A DNA stretch of 64,000 bases from Streptomyces roseolus (GTDB lineage Bacteria > Actinomycetota > Actinomycetes > Streptomycetales > Streptomycetaceae), in the NCBI RefSeq assembly GCF_014649855.1, contig NZ_BMTV01000016.1:62001-126000 (forward strand), written 5' to 3'. Position numbers and translations under genes: made by a program. Positions within the stretch are counted from its first letter, which is position 1. Each line of letters starts with the position of its first letter. Shown here piece after piece: positions 7,956-14,867 of this stretch. The notes below the pieces were generated by a model. The model worked only from the letters and a program-made list of their open reading frames with translations. It had not been told where the DNA came from and made no database searches.

Positions 7956-8207
7956 TCAGAGCACGTAGAGGTCGTGCAGGGCCGCCATCAGGAGCAGGGC
8001 CCCGATCACCGTCAGGAAGATCATGAGGGGCGGCTGCGACAGCGCGAAGAGACAACCCCTCGGCTCCTCGGCCGGCGGATCGGCGGCGGGCACGGACTCG
8101 GCGGAGGCGGGGACGGGTTCCCGCGAGGTATCGAGCATCTCGGGGGGATGATCGCGCACCGCGGGCCCCGGGAAGACCGGAATCCGCCCCTCGGCGGGGC
8201 GGTTCAT
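7956..8207 (-). CDS. Small single-pass membrane protein, unknown function
   Basis: Up to 83 aa. A Pro/Glu-rich N-terminal half is followed by one C-terminal hydrophobic segment (LMIFLTVIGALLLMAAL) and the short tail HDLYVL, giving an N-in or C-tail-anchored topology. The start is uncertain: the ATG at 8207 has a purine run immediately before it but at poor spacing, and the ATG at 8138 (60 aa) has no visible site. It is convergent with the CGNR gene, 5 bp apart. I do not recognise a family. Confidence 0.5.
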   Translation of the reverse strand: MNRPAEGRIPVFPGPAVRDHPPEMLDTSREPVPASAESVPAADPPAEEPRGCLFALSQPPLMIFLTVIGALLLMAALHDLYVL

Positions 8208-8270
8208 CCCTTCCCGTGGATCTCCGGATCACCGCCCGGTCGCGGCCCGGCAGGCAACGGCCAGAAGCGG

Positions 8271-8714
8271 TCAGATTCCGTGCTTCTTCAGAATCGCCTC
8301 GATGTCGCTGAAGTCCTCGGCGTCCCCACCACGGGCGGGCGTGCCCGACGCGGGACGGGCCAGGGCCTCACGGGCCCGGGCGGAAGCGGAGGCCGGGGAC
8401 GAGGCGCCGGGCGCGACCGCCCCGGGCCGCGCTCCCGCGTCCGCCGCCTTCCGGCCGCCCCGGCGGCGCTCGACGCCCCGGGTCGTCAGCAGGAGCAGCC
8501 AGGCCACGCCGAGCACGCCGAAGCCGGCCCAGGCGACCGGGCTGAAGACGGTGTCGAAGGCCCACTCGACGGCGCCGGTCATCACGAGGCCGAGCGGGAC
8601 GAGCGACCAGCCGGCGATCCGCGCCGCGCTCAGGTACTTCTTCCGGTACGCCGTGATCGCGGCGATGCCCAGGCCCGCCGCGGACACCGCGGAGCAGATG
8701 GTCTCGGCCAGCAT
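8271..8714 (-). CDS. Small membrane protein, unknown function
   Basis: The protein has 147 aa. Residues ~1-20, ~32-50 and ~62-82 are hydrophobic (for example GWSLVPLGLVMTGAV and FGVLGVAWLLLL), followed by a basic, Ala/Pro-rich cytoplasmic tail that ends in an acidic helix DFSDIEAILKKHGI. The conserved-looking tail suggests a protein-protein contact. The ATG at 8714 has a GGAGG site 5 nt upstream; the longer in-frame start at 8780 has none. No functional family is recognised. Confidence 0.75.
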   Translation of the reverse strand: MLAETICSAVSAAGLGIAAITAYRKKYLSAARIAGWSLVPLGLVMTGAVEWAFDTVFSPVAWAGFGVLGVAWLLLLTTRGVERRRGGRKAADAGARPGAVAPGASSPASASARAREALARPASGTPARGGDAEDFSDIEAILKKHGI

Positions 8715-8895
8715 GCGATCCTCCAGGTCCCGGGTGATACGTCCCTTCCATCCTGCACCGGCCCACCCGCCGGGGGCCACGGCCCCGGGCCGGTCTCAGG
8801 GAGATCTCCGGGTCGTCCCGGACCGGATCTCCTCCTCAGGTGCCGGTGCCGTGCCGATGCGGGCCCGGCGCGGACCTGCTGGAAGACTGCCGTCC

Positions 8896-9408
8896 ATGAC
8901 TGACTCCACCACCACCCCCTCCCCCGTCGTCCTGGAGGCCTGGTTCGACCTCCAGTGCCCCGACTGCTTCCGGGCCCTCGACGACGTCCGCGCGCTGCGC
9001 GCGGCGTACGGCGACCGGCTCGACGTCCAGCTGCGCCACTTCCCGCTCTCCAAGAACAAGCACGCCTACGCCGCCGCCCAGGCCGCCGAGGAGGCGGCCG
9101 ACCAGGGACGGGGCTGGGCCTACGCGGAGGCGCTGCTCGCCAGGACCGCCGAGCTCGCCGAGCGGGGCGAGCCGGTGCTGCTGGAGGTGGCGGCCGGACT
9201 CGGCCTGGACGCCGAGGAGTTCGACACCGCGCTGATCGACGGCCGGCACCTGCTCACGGTCGACGCCGACCAGGCGGAGGGCCAGGCCCTCAAGATCACC
9301 GGCACCCCGACCTACGTCATCGACGGGGAGCGCCTCGACGGCGGCCAGAGCCAGGAGGGGCTGCGCGCCCGGATCGAGGAGATCGCCGACCGCCTCCTGG
9401 CCGGCTGA
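8896..9408 (+). CDS. DsbA-family thioredoxin-fold protein
   Basis: The protein has 170 aa. The CPDC motif (residues ~20-23, in WFDLQCPDCFRALDDVRAL) is the redox-active CxxC of a DsbA/thioredoxin fold. The cis-Pro loop TGTPTYVIDGERLDGGQS (~135-152) closes the active site, with an inserted helical domain between. The absence of a signal peptide or lipobox points to a cytoplasmic oxidoreductase like the FrnE/2-hydroxychromene isomerase-type DsbA proteins, not a secreted folding catalyst. The ATG at 8896 starts the thioredoxin fold at the expected distance; no strong ribosome site precedes it. Confidence 0.85.
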   Translation: MTDSTTTPSPVVLEAWFDLQCPDCFRALDDVRALRAAYGDRLDVQLRHFPLSKNKHAYAAAQAAEEAADQGRGWAYAEALLARTAELAERGEPVLLEVAAGLGLDAEEFDTALIDGRHLLTVDADQAEGQALKITGTPTYVIDGERLDGGQSQEGLRARIEEIADRLLAG

Positions 9409-9420
9409 CCCGTCCGGGTC

Positions 9421-10260
9421 TCAGAGCAGCCGTTTGGCGCTGTTGACGTGGGTCGTGCGGTAGCCGAGCGACTCGTACAGGCGGATCGCCGGGGTGTTGC
9501 CCGCGAAGACGTGCAGTCCGAGCCGGCTCTCCCCGGCCTCCCGGGTCACGCGCTCGGCCAGCAGCATCAGCGCCCGGCCGTACCCCTGGCCGCGCCGCTC
9601 CTCCGCGACCTCGACGTCGTAGACGTATCCGGCGCTCACGCCGGGCTCCAGCTCGCGCACCGCGGTCCACACGTTCCCGACGACCCGGCCGTCGGCGAGG
9701 GCCACGTGGAACGCCGTGCCGGGGCTGGCGAGCCCCCGGGGCAGCAGCTCGCGGTGGCTGGCCTCCGCCTTGGCGCGGGCCTGGTCCTCGGGCACGCCCC
9801 GGTCGGTCCAGCTCCGCGCGAAGACCTCCTTGGCGGTCGCCTGCCAGGCCGTGAACTCGTCCTCGGTCATCGGCCGCGCCTCGACGCCGGACGGCAGCGC
9901 GGGCGACGGGTCCGCGAGCTCCTTCAGCATGTTCCGGCTGAGCTCGGCGTAGCCGAGCGCACGGGCCAGGGCGAGGGCGGCCGTCGCGTCCGCGGGCACG
10001 GACACCCGGACGTCCGAGCAGCCCCAGCCGCGCAGCACCTCCTCGGCGGCGAGCGCCGCCACCGTCCCCCGCCCCCGGCCGCGGTCCGGCTCATCGACCC
10101 GGAGGCGGTCGATCCTCCCCGACGCGGCTCCGAAGTCCGGATCGGTGGCGACGCGGACGGAACCGACCCGGCGGCTGTTCACGCAGATGTCGTAGACGCG
10201 GGAACGGCCGCCGTCGGCGGAGTGCTGGAGCGGCTCGGCCGGCCGCAGGGTGGTGGTCAT
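9421..10260 (-). CDS. GNAT acetyltransferase with two tandem domains
   Basis: The protein has 279 aa and two GNAT modules. The N-terminal one (~25-115) has IDRLRVDEPDRGRGRGTVAA, in which the acetyl-CoA loop is partly degenerate. The C-terminal one (~125-279) has YVYDVEVAEERRGQGYGRALMLLAE, a good motif A (Q/RxxGxG/A), followed by LHVFAGNTPAIRLYESLGY. The tandem layout recalls mycothiol synthase, but no MshD-specific feature is seen and the substrate is unknown. Typically only the C-terminal domain is active in such proteins. The ATG at 10260 was chosen over an in-frame ATG 36 nt upstream because the GNAT fold starts soon after it. Confidence 0.82.
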   Translation of the reverse strand: MTTTLRPAEPLQHSADGGRSRVYDICVNSRRVGSVRVATDPDFGAASGRIDRLRVDEPDRGRGRGTVAALAAEEVLRGWGCSDVRVSVPADATAALALARALGYAELSRNMLKELADPSPALPSGVEARPMTEDEFTAWQATAKEVFARSWTDRGVPEDQARAKAEASHRELLPRGLASPGTAFHVALADGRVVGNVWTAVRELEPGVSAGYVYDVEVAEERRGQGYGRALMLLAERVTREAGESRLGLHVFAGNTPAIRLYESLGYRTTHVNSAKRLL

Positions 10261-10303
10261 CAGGGGTGTTCTACCCATTCGGGAAGGCCCCGTCATCCGG
10301 ATT

Positions 10304-11134
10304 TCAGCCGAGCTTCGGGTCCCGGTCGGCGGCGGCCCGCTCCTCGAAGATCCGCATGGCCTTGGCGGTCACCGGGCCGGGGGCGGCGGCGAGTTCGCGG
10401 CCGTCGACGCGGTGGACGGCCTGCACGTCCCGCAGCGTGGAGGTGAGGAAGACCTCCTCGGCGGTCTCCAGGACGTCGAACGGCAGGTCGGTCTCGACGG
10501 CGCCGGTCCACTCGACGGCGAGGGCGCGGGTGATGCCGGCGAGGCAGCCGGAGGAGACCGGCGGGGTATGGATCCGGCCGTCGAGCACGACGAAGACGTT
10601 GGAGCCGGTGCCCTCGCAGAGCCGGCCGGTGGTGTTGGCGAAGAGGGCCTCGGTGGCGCCGGCCTCCTTCGCCCGGGCCAGGGCGACGACGTTCTCCGCG
10701 TACGAGGTGGTCTTCAGGCCCGTGAGGGCGCCGCGCTCGTTGCGGGTCCAGGGGACGGTGACCACGGCCGTGGCGTCGGGGCGGCGGGAGGTCCCGCCGA
10801 CGGCGACGACGAGGCTCGTGCCGGCGTCGCCGCGCTCCGAGCCGAGCGGGGAGAGGCCGCCGGTGTAGGTGATCCGGAGCCGGCCGAGCTCCACCGGGTT
10901 GGCCGCGAGGACGGCGGCGCAGGCCCGTCGGACCTCGTCGAGGTCGGGGTCGGGCAGCCCGAGGCCGCGGGCGGAGCGGGTGAGCCGCTCCAGGTGGAGG
11001 GTGAGAGCAAACGTTTCGCCGCGCTCGGCCTTGACCGTCTCGAAGATGCCGTCGCCGACGGTCAGCCCGTGGTCCAGGACGGAGACGCGGGCGGTCTCCT
11101 CGTCGTACAGCCCGCCGTTGACCCAGATTTTCAT
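10304..11134 (-). CDS. pabC: Aminodeoxychorismate lyase-type class IV aminotransferase
   Basis: The protein has 276 aa, the usual size for fold-type IV PLP enzymes. MKIWVNGGLYDEETARVSVLDHGLTVGDGIFETV is the typical PabC/BCAT N-terminus. The PLP lysine region TSYAENVVALARAKEAGATEALFANT (~150) and EGTGSNVFVV follow. With the pabB gene it overlaps by ATGA (11134-11131), it probably converts 4-amino-4-deoxychorismate to p-aminobenzoate and pyruvate for folate. A D-amino-acid transaminase role cannot be excluded from sequence alone, but the gene pair argues for pabC. Translation is probably coupled to pabB because only a weak ribosome site is visible. Confidence 0.85.
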   Translation of the reverse strand: MKIWVNGGLYDEETARVSVLDHGLTVGDGIFETVKAERGETFALTLHLERLTRSARGLGLPDPDLDEVRRACAAVLAANPVELGRLRITYTGGLSPLGSERGDAGTSLVVAVGGTSRRPDATAVVTVPWTRNERGALTGLKTTSYAENVVALARAKEAGATEALFANTTGRLCEGTGSNVFVVLDGRIHTPPVSSGCLAGITRALAVEWTGAVETDLPFDVLETAEEVFLTSTLRDVQAVHRVDGRELAAAPGPVTAKAMRIFEERAAADRDPKLG

Positions 11135-12213
11135 CGAGAGATGGCCTTTCCGCTCGCCCCTGGGACCTCGTCGGCCCGGGCGCCCGACTCGTAGGCGCCC
11201 GACGCTATCGCGACCAGCCGGGCCGCCTTCAGCTCGGTCTCCTCCCACTCCCGCTCGGGGTCGGAGCCCCAGGTGATGCCGGCCCCGGTGCCGAAGCGCA
11301 GCACGCCGAGGGGCCGGTCGATCCAGAAGGTGCGGATGCCCACGGCCAGCTCGCCGTGGCCGCTGTCGGCGTCCACCCAGCCGATGCCGCCGCAGTACGG
11401 CCCCCGGGGCGCGGTCTCCAGCGCCTCGATGATCCGCAGCGCGGAGGACTTGGGGGCTCCGGTGACGGAGCCGGGCGGGAAGGTGGCGTCGAGCAGTTCG
11501 GGCCAGCCGGCGTCCTCGCGCAGCACGCCGCTGACGGTGGAGACGAGGTGGACCAGGCCGGGGTGCTCCTCGACGTCGCAGAGGGCGGGGACGGCGACGG
11601 AGCCGGTCTCGCAGACGCGGCCGAGGTCGTTGCGGACCAGGTCCACGATCATCACGTTCTCGGCGTGGTCCTTGGGCAGCAGGTCGGCGGCGGTCCTGCC
11701 GGTGCCCTTGATGGGGCCGGAGGAGACCCGGGCGCCCTCGCGCCGCAGGTACAGCTCGGGTGAGGCGGTGGCGATCTCCACGCCGTGCGCGGGCAGCCGA
11801 ATCGTTCCGGCGTACGGGGCGGGGTTGCCGGCCGCGAGCAGCGAGGTGAGGGCGTCGACGTCGGCGGCGGCCGGGTCGGGCAGCGGCGCGGTCATCACCC
11901 GGCAGAGGTTCGCCTGGTAGACCTCGCCGCGCGCGATGTGCTCGCGCACCGCCCGTACGCCCTCGGTGTACGCGGCGCGGTCGAGCGACGACGTCCAGTC
12001 ACCGGGGCGCGGGCCGAGCCACGCGCCGGGGACGGCGGCGGGCACCGGCGCCCTGCGGACGTCTCCGAAGCGGGCGCAGGTGAGCCGGCCCTCGAAGTCG
12101 GCGCAGACGGCCCAGAAGCCGGTGGAGTCGAGAGCCCCGGGATCATGGGTGACGTCCCGCAGGTCGGTCGCGACGAGGCCGCCGAAGCGGGCCAGGGGAG
12201 GTAGGTCGTACAC
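11131..12213 (-). CDS. pabB: Aminodeoxychorismate synthase component I
   Basis: The protein has 360 aa and a chorismate-binding fold. The motif PIKGTGR (~165) carries the Lys typical of aminodeoxychorismate synthase; anthranilate synthase has Ala there (PIAGT). Other conserved blocks are KDHAENVMIVDLVRNDLGRVC, FPPGSVTGAPK and YCGGIGW. The N-terminal ~60 residues are shorter than in E. coli PabB, so tryptophan-binding elements may be missing. It aminates chorismate using ammonia from a PabA-type glutaminase; no pabA is in this window, so a distant or shared TrpG-like amidotransferase must supply it. I took the GTG at 12213. It forms an operon with pabC through a 4-nt overlap. Confidence 0.88.
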   Translation of the reverse strand: MYDLPPLARFGGLVATDLRDVTHDPGALDSTGFWAVCADFEGRLTCARFGDVRRAPVPAAVPGAWLGPRPGDWTSSLDRAAYTEGVRAVREHIARGEVYQANLCRVMTAPLPDPAAADVDALTSLLAAGNPAPYAGTIRLPAHGVEIATASPELYLRREGARVSSGPIKGTGRTAADLLPKDHAENVMIVDLVRNDLGRVCETGSVAVPALCDVEEHPGLVHLVSTVSGVLREDAGWPELLDATFPPGSVTGAPKSSALRIIEALETAPRGPYCGGIGWVDADSGHGELAVGIRTFWIDRPLGVLRFGTGAGITWGSDPEREWEETELKAARLVAIASGAYESGARADEVPGASGKAISR

Positions 12214-12375
12214 GCGTCGAGTCTAGGTCGGGCCGCTCCGGAGGGGAGGGGACGCGGGCGGCGGGGGCTCCGCGCGACCTCGGGGACACGGGGGGTGAAC
12301 ACCGTTCGAACCCTCCGGGAGCCGCCGCCGGGCGTGCCGGAGGGCGCGCAGGTCAGCACGCTGCGGAAACGCGTT

Positions 12376-12404
12376 TTTGTACTGGCCCAGGAATCCGCTA
12401 GAGT
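12376..12404 (+). promoter_or_regulatory. Promoter of the tRNA Gly-Cys-Val operon
   Basis: TTTGTA (12376-12381) and TAGAGT (12399-12404) are separated by 17 bp, about 42 bp before tRNA-Gly. The T-run before the -35 adds to the match. The first 160 bp of the gap from 12214 hold nothing else I can identify. Confidence 0.7.
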
Positions 12405-12446
12405 TCAACACGTCGCCGGGACGCGCAAGCGGACCGGAAACGACAA

Positions 12447-12519
12447 GCGGACGTGGCTCAGTTGGTAGAGCATCACCTTGCCAAGGTGAGGGTCGCGAGT
12501 TCGAATCTCGTCGTCCGCT
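12447..12519 (+). tRNA. tRNA-Gly (anticodon GCC)
   Basis: The acceptor stem is GCGGACG/CGTCCGC, the anticodon stem TCACC/GGTGA has loop TTGCCAA (anticodon GCC, reads GGC), and the T-loop is TTCGAAT. The discriminator is T. CCA is not encoded. It is the first gene of the tRNA operon. Confidence 0.96.
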
Positions 12520-12558
12520 CGATGTGGGGGATCTTCCCGAACCCCCGTTATCACTCCT

Positions 12559-12632
12559 GGTGGAGTGGCCGAGAGGCGAGGCAACGGCCTGCAAAGCCGT
12601 CTACACGGGTTCAAATCCCGTCTCCACCTCCA
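12559..12632 (+). tRNA. tRNA-Cys (anticodon GCA), CCA encoded
   Basis: The acceptor stem is GGTGGAG/CTCCACC, the anticodon stem ACGGC/GCCGT has loop CTGCAAA (anticodon GCA), and the T-loop is TTCAAAT. The discriminator T is followed by an encoded CCA (12630-12632). Only one base separates it from the next tRNA, so processing must be tight. Confidence 0.96.
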
Positions 12633-12633
12633 A

Positions 12634-12705
12634 GGACGATTAGCTCAGCGGGAGAGCGCTTCCCTGACACGGAAGAGGTCACTGGTTCAATCCCAGTATC
12701 GTCCA
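12634..12705 (+). tRNA. tRNA-Val (anticodon GAC), copy 1
   Basis: The acceptor stem is GGACGAT/ATCGTCC, the anticodon stem CTTCC/GGAAG has loop CTGACAC (anticodon GAC, reads GTC), and the discriminator is A. CCA is not encoded. The body is identical to the next four copies; only acceptor base pairs 2 and 3 differ. Confidence 0.96.
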
Positions 12706-12737
12706 CTGGACCTTCGGGTCCTGATCTTCGGATCCCC
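12706..12737 (+). ncRNA. tRNA spacer with two UUCG tetraloop hairpins
   Basis: The spacer holds GGACC-TTCG-GGTCC and GATC-TTCG-GATC, both closed by C-G pairs around the very stable UUCG tetraloop. They are probably processing punctuation or stabilising hairpins in the tRNA precursor. Confidence 0.55.
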
Positions 12738-12809
12738 GCGCGATTAGCTCAGCGGGAGAGCGCTTCCCTGACACGGAAGAGGTCACTGGTTCAATCCCAG
12801 TATCGCGCA
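12738..12809 (+). tRNA. tRNA-Val (anticodon GAC), copy 2
   Basis: The acceptor stem is GCGCGAT/ATCGCGC, anticodon GAC, discriminator A, followed by an encoded CCA (12810-12812). It is the first of four identical tRNAs spaced exactly 102 bp apart. Confidence 0.96.
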
Positions 12810-12839
12810 CCACTTCACCTGCGCCTTCGGGCGCGTCCC

Positions 12840-12911
12840 GCGCGATTAGCTCAGCGGGAGAGCGCTTCCCTGACACGGAAGAGGTCACTGGTTCAATCCC
12901 AGTATCGCGCA
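12840..12911 (+). tRNA. tRNA-Val (anticodon GAC), copy 3
   Basis: Identical to copy 2 and followed by encoded CCA (12912-12914). The preceding spacer carries GCGCC-TTCG-GGCGC, a UUCG hairpin. Confidence 0.96.
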
Positions 12912-12941
12912 CCACTTCACCTGCGCCTTCGGGCGCGTCCC

Positions 12942-13013
12942 GCGCGATTAGCTCAGCGGGAGAGCGCTTCCCTGACACGGAAGAGGTCACTGGTTCAATC
13001 CCAGTATCGCGCA
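12942..13013 (+). tRNA. tRNA-Val (anticodon GAC), copy 4
   Basis: Identical to copies 2 and 3 and followed by encoded CCA (13014-13016). The spacers before and after carry the same UUCG hairpin. Confidence 0.96.
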
Positions 13014-13043
13014 CCACATCTCCTGCGCCTTCGGGCGCGTCCC

Positions 13044-13115
13044 GCGCGATTAGCTCAGCGGGAGAGCGCTTCCCTGACACGGAAGAGGTCACTGGTTCAA
13101 TCCCAGTATCGCGCA
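13044..13115 (+). tRNA. tRNA-Val (anticodon GAC), copy 5
   Basis: Identical to copies 2-4 but followed by CAG instead of CCA. It is the last tRNA before the operon terminator. Confidence 0.96.
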
Positions 13116-13121
13116 CAGAAG

Positions 13122-13162
13122 GACGAAGCCCCCGGCCGCGGTTCGCGGCCGGGGGCTTCGTC
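13122..13162 (+). terminator. Terminator of the tRNA operon
   Basis: A 19-bp perfect stem (gacgaagcccccggccgcg and its complement) with a 3-nt loop begins 6 bp after the last tRNA. Confidence 0.85.
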
Positions 13163-13174
13163 GTGCGGGCGGGG

Positions 13175-13220
13175 GTCGCTCCGGCCCCCGGATCCGTACG
13201 GATCCGGGGGCCGGAGCGAC
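13175..13220. terminator. 46-bp perfect palindrome, likely terminator for the zinc-ribbon gene
   Basis: A perfect 46-bp palindrome is centred on CGTACG (gtcgctccgg...ccggagcgac). It begins just 9 bp past the stop of the opposing zinc-ribbon gene. It has almost no loop, so as RNA it would form a long hairpin with a few unpaired central bases. Confidence 0.75.
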
Positions 13221-13229
13221 GCGGACGGC

Positions 13230-13514
13230 TCAGGAGGAGAAGAGCATCCGGCCGAAGCCGCGCTGACGGTAGTGACCGCCGTGGTGGCCGCCGTGCGGGG
13301 CGCCCCAGGCGGGGGCGGCCGGGGCGGGCTGCGCCGGGTAGCCGGCCGGCGGGGCGGGCGGCGCCGGCGGGGCCTGCCACTGCGACTCCAGGCGGGTCAG
13401 GGCCTCCAGCTCGCCGTAGTCCAGGAAGATCCCGCGGCAGCCGCTGCACTGCTCGATCTGGACGCCGTTGCGGTTGTACGTGTGCATCGCCGCGTGACAC
13501 TTGGGACACTGCAT
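13230..13514 (-). CDS. TFIIB-type zinc ribbon protein
   Basis: The protein has 94 aa. The N-terminal zinc ribbon is explicit: CPKC (residues 3-6) and CSGCRGIFLDYGELEAL (23-39), the zf-TFIIB pattern of two CxxC knuckles with a GxxxD tail. The middle is Pro/Ala low complexity, and the C-terminus is Gly/His-rich (HGGHHGGHYRQRGFG), which might bind metal. Small proteins of this type are common in Streptomyces with no assigned role; nucleic-acid or protein binding is inferred. The ATG at 13514 begins at the ribbon, as in homologues. Confidence 0.88.
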   Translation of the reverse strand: MQCPKCHAAMHTYNRNGVQIEQCSGCRGIFLDYGELEALTRLESQWQAPPAPPAPPAGYPAQPAPAAPAWGAPHGGHHGGHYRQRGFGRMLFSS

Positions 13515-13561
13515 GCTCGGCTCAACTCCCCTGCCGTTGCCGTTCGTGTGACTGCTTCAGC

Positions 13562-14518
13562 TTATGAGGACGCGGCGGAGCCCGGGACGGTTCGGGCCGT
13601 CGGGATCCTGGCGCAGGTGTCGATCATCACGCCCTCGACCTCGTCGAGCCCCCGGCCCTCCGCCGTGGACTTGGCGAGCGCCAGCGCCGCGGTCTGCACC
13701 GTCAGGGCCCGGGCCGGCAGGTCGAGGCGGGCCCACGGGTCCGGCTCCGTGGCGGGGCCGCCGGCCGCATCGTACGCGCCGAGGAACCGCGCCCACACCT
13801 CCGCCGGCAGCAGCCCGGCGGCGAACCAGGCGGCGGGGCGGGCCAGGTCCCAGGCGGGGTCGCCGAGCCCGGCGTCGTCGACGTCGATGAGGCGCCAGGC
13901 GCCGTGGAAGTCCCGGACGAGCTGCCCGAGATGGAAGTCGCCGTGGCACAGGTACGCGCGCGTGCCCCCGGTCCCGTCCTCGCCGAGCTCCTCGGTGACG
14001 GTGCGCCAGGCCGCGAGGACGGTGGCGGTCGCCGGGTGGTCCGGCACGGCGCGGAGCATCCGCCCGACGGCGAGCGCCGCCTTCACGGGGGCCCGCATCG
14101 CGGGCAGCGGGCCGGGCGGGGGCGGGGTGCGGTGCAGCAGGGCGAGCAGCCGGGCCGCTTCCTCCCAGGGCGCCGCGTCGGGGTCGCCGGGGTCGACCGG
14201 GGGCCCGTACGGCCACACCGTCACCGGCCGTCCCGCGACCCGCTCCGTGCGGGGCCCGGGGACCGGCGGCAGGAGGACCCCCGCGAGGGCCGGGTCACCG
14301 GCGAGCGCGACCCGCACCGCGTGCGGAGCGTCCTCGGTGCCGGGGGCGTGCGCCTTGGCGACGATCCCGCCGTGCCGCACGACGGCCCCGTCCTCCCGGT
14401 CCGCGAGCACCCGCACCACCCCCGGGTCGCATCCGCAGGCCGCCCCGCCGTGCACGGCCCCGCGCGCGATCAGGGCCAGCGCCCCCAGCACGTCGCCGTC
14501 GCTCTCCACACGCTCCAT
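13562..14518 (-). CDS. APH-fold phosphotransferase family protein
   Basis: The protein has 318 aa. The Brenner-type kinase motif HGDFHLGQLV (residues ~192-201) and the metal-binding IDVDDAGLGDPAWDLARPAAW (~212-232) match the aminoglycoside phosphotransferase/choline kinase fold. The N-lobe is unusually poor in recognisable nucleotide-loop residues, although VRHGGIVAKAHAPGT contains the likely ATP-binding lysine (VAK). The substrate is unknown; most chromosomal members in Streptomyces are not resistance genes. It starts at the ATG at 14518. The gap to the downstream zinc-ribbon gene is 47 bp, so co-transcription is possible. Confidence 0.85.
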   Translation of the reverse strand: MERVESDGDVLGALALIARGAVHGGAACGCDPGVVRVLADREDGAVVRHGGIVAKAHAPGTEDAPHAVRVALAGDPALAGVLLPPVPGPRTERVAGRPVTVWPYGPPVDPGDPDAAPWEEAARLLALLHRTPPPPGPLPAMRAPVKAALAVGRMLRAVPDHPATATVLAAWRTVTEELGEDGTGGTRAYLCHGDFHLGQLVRDFHGAWRLIDVDDAGLGDPAWDLARPAAWFAAGLLPAEVWARFLGAYDAAGGPATEPDPWARLDLPARALTVQTAALALAKSTAEGRGLDEVEGVMIDTCARIPTARTVPGSAASS

Positions 14519-14578
14519 CCGGCGAGCGTACGCGGCGCGGGCCGACGGCGGGGGCGGGGACGGGACGGCGACGCGCGG

Positions 14579-14612
14579 AGGGGCCGGTCGGCTCCCCGGC
14601 CGACCGGCCCCT
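14579..14612 (-). terminator. Inverted-repeat terminator
   Basis: A 13-bp perfect stem (aggggccggtcgg and its complement) with an 8-nt loop lies between the small membrane protein gene (stop at 14700) and the phosphotransferase gene. Confidence 0.7.
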
Positions 14613-14699
14613 GCGCTGTCGTCCGCCGCACCCCCGTCCCCACGGGGCTGTCGGCCGATGTCCCCGACCCGGGCCGCTCTCCCGGGTCCGGGGCGCCGC

Positions 14700-14867
14700 T
14701 CAGCGCCCCAGCATCACGCCCACGGACGACGCCTGTGTGACCACCGCTTCCCAGCCGCCGAAGACGACCACGAGCAGGGCCGCGAGGGGGAGGACCATGG
14801 CGGTGGCCACCAGGGGGTGACGGCGTCCCGCGGGGCGGGGGGTCGGCCGGTGTGCCGTGTGGGCCAT
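14700..14867 (-). CDS. Small membrane protein (55 aa)
   Basis: The protein has 55 aa: a basic, Pro/Arg/His-rich N-terminus (MAHTAHRPTPRPAGRRH) followed by one transmembrane helix (LVATAMVLPLAALLVVVFGGW) and a short tail. The ATG at 14867 has a GGAGAGG site 3-4 nt upstream and gives a compact protein; the longer reading from 14945 has no site. It resembles the short positively charged membrane peptides annotated at this locus in Streptomyces. No function is known. Confidence 0.7.
   Translation of the reverse strand: MAHTAHRPTPRPAGRRHPLVATAMVLPLAALLVVVFGGWEAVVTQASSVGVMLGR

Larger units (their letters stand above)
12738..13115 (+). repeat. 102-bp direct repeat array of tRNA-Val(GAC)
   Basis: Four copies of tRNA plus CCA plus spacer are arranged head to tail with starts at 12738, 12840, 12942 and 13044. 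Spacers 2 and 3 are identical; spacer 4 differs at a few bases (acatctcc for acttcacc). This is a recent tandem duplication and likely varies in copy number. Confidence 0.9.

Noticed and set aside
12447..13115. Regularly spaced repeats resembling a CRISPR array
   Set aside because: The repeats fold as tRNAs, the spacers are nearly identical hairpins, and there are no cas genes.
12447..13115. tRNA cluster as an integrated-element attachment site
   Set aside because: No integrase, excisionase or partial tRNA copy is present on either side.
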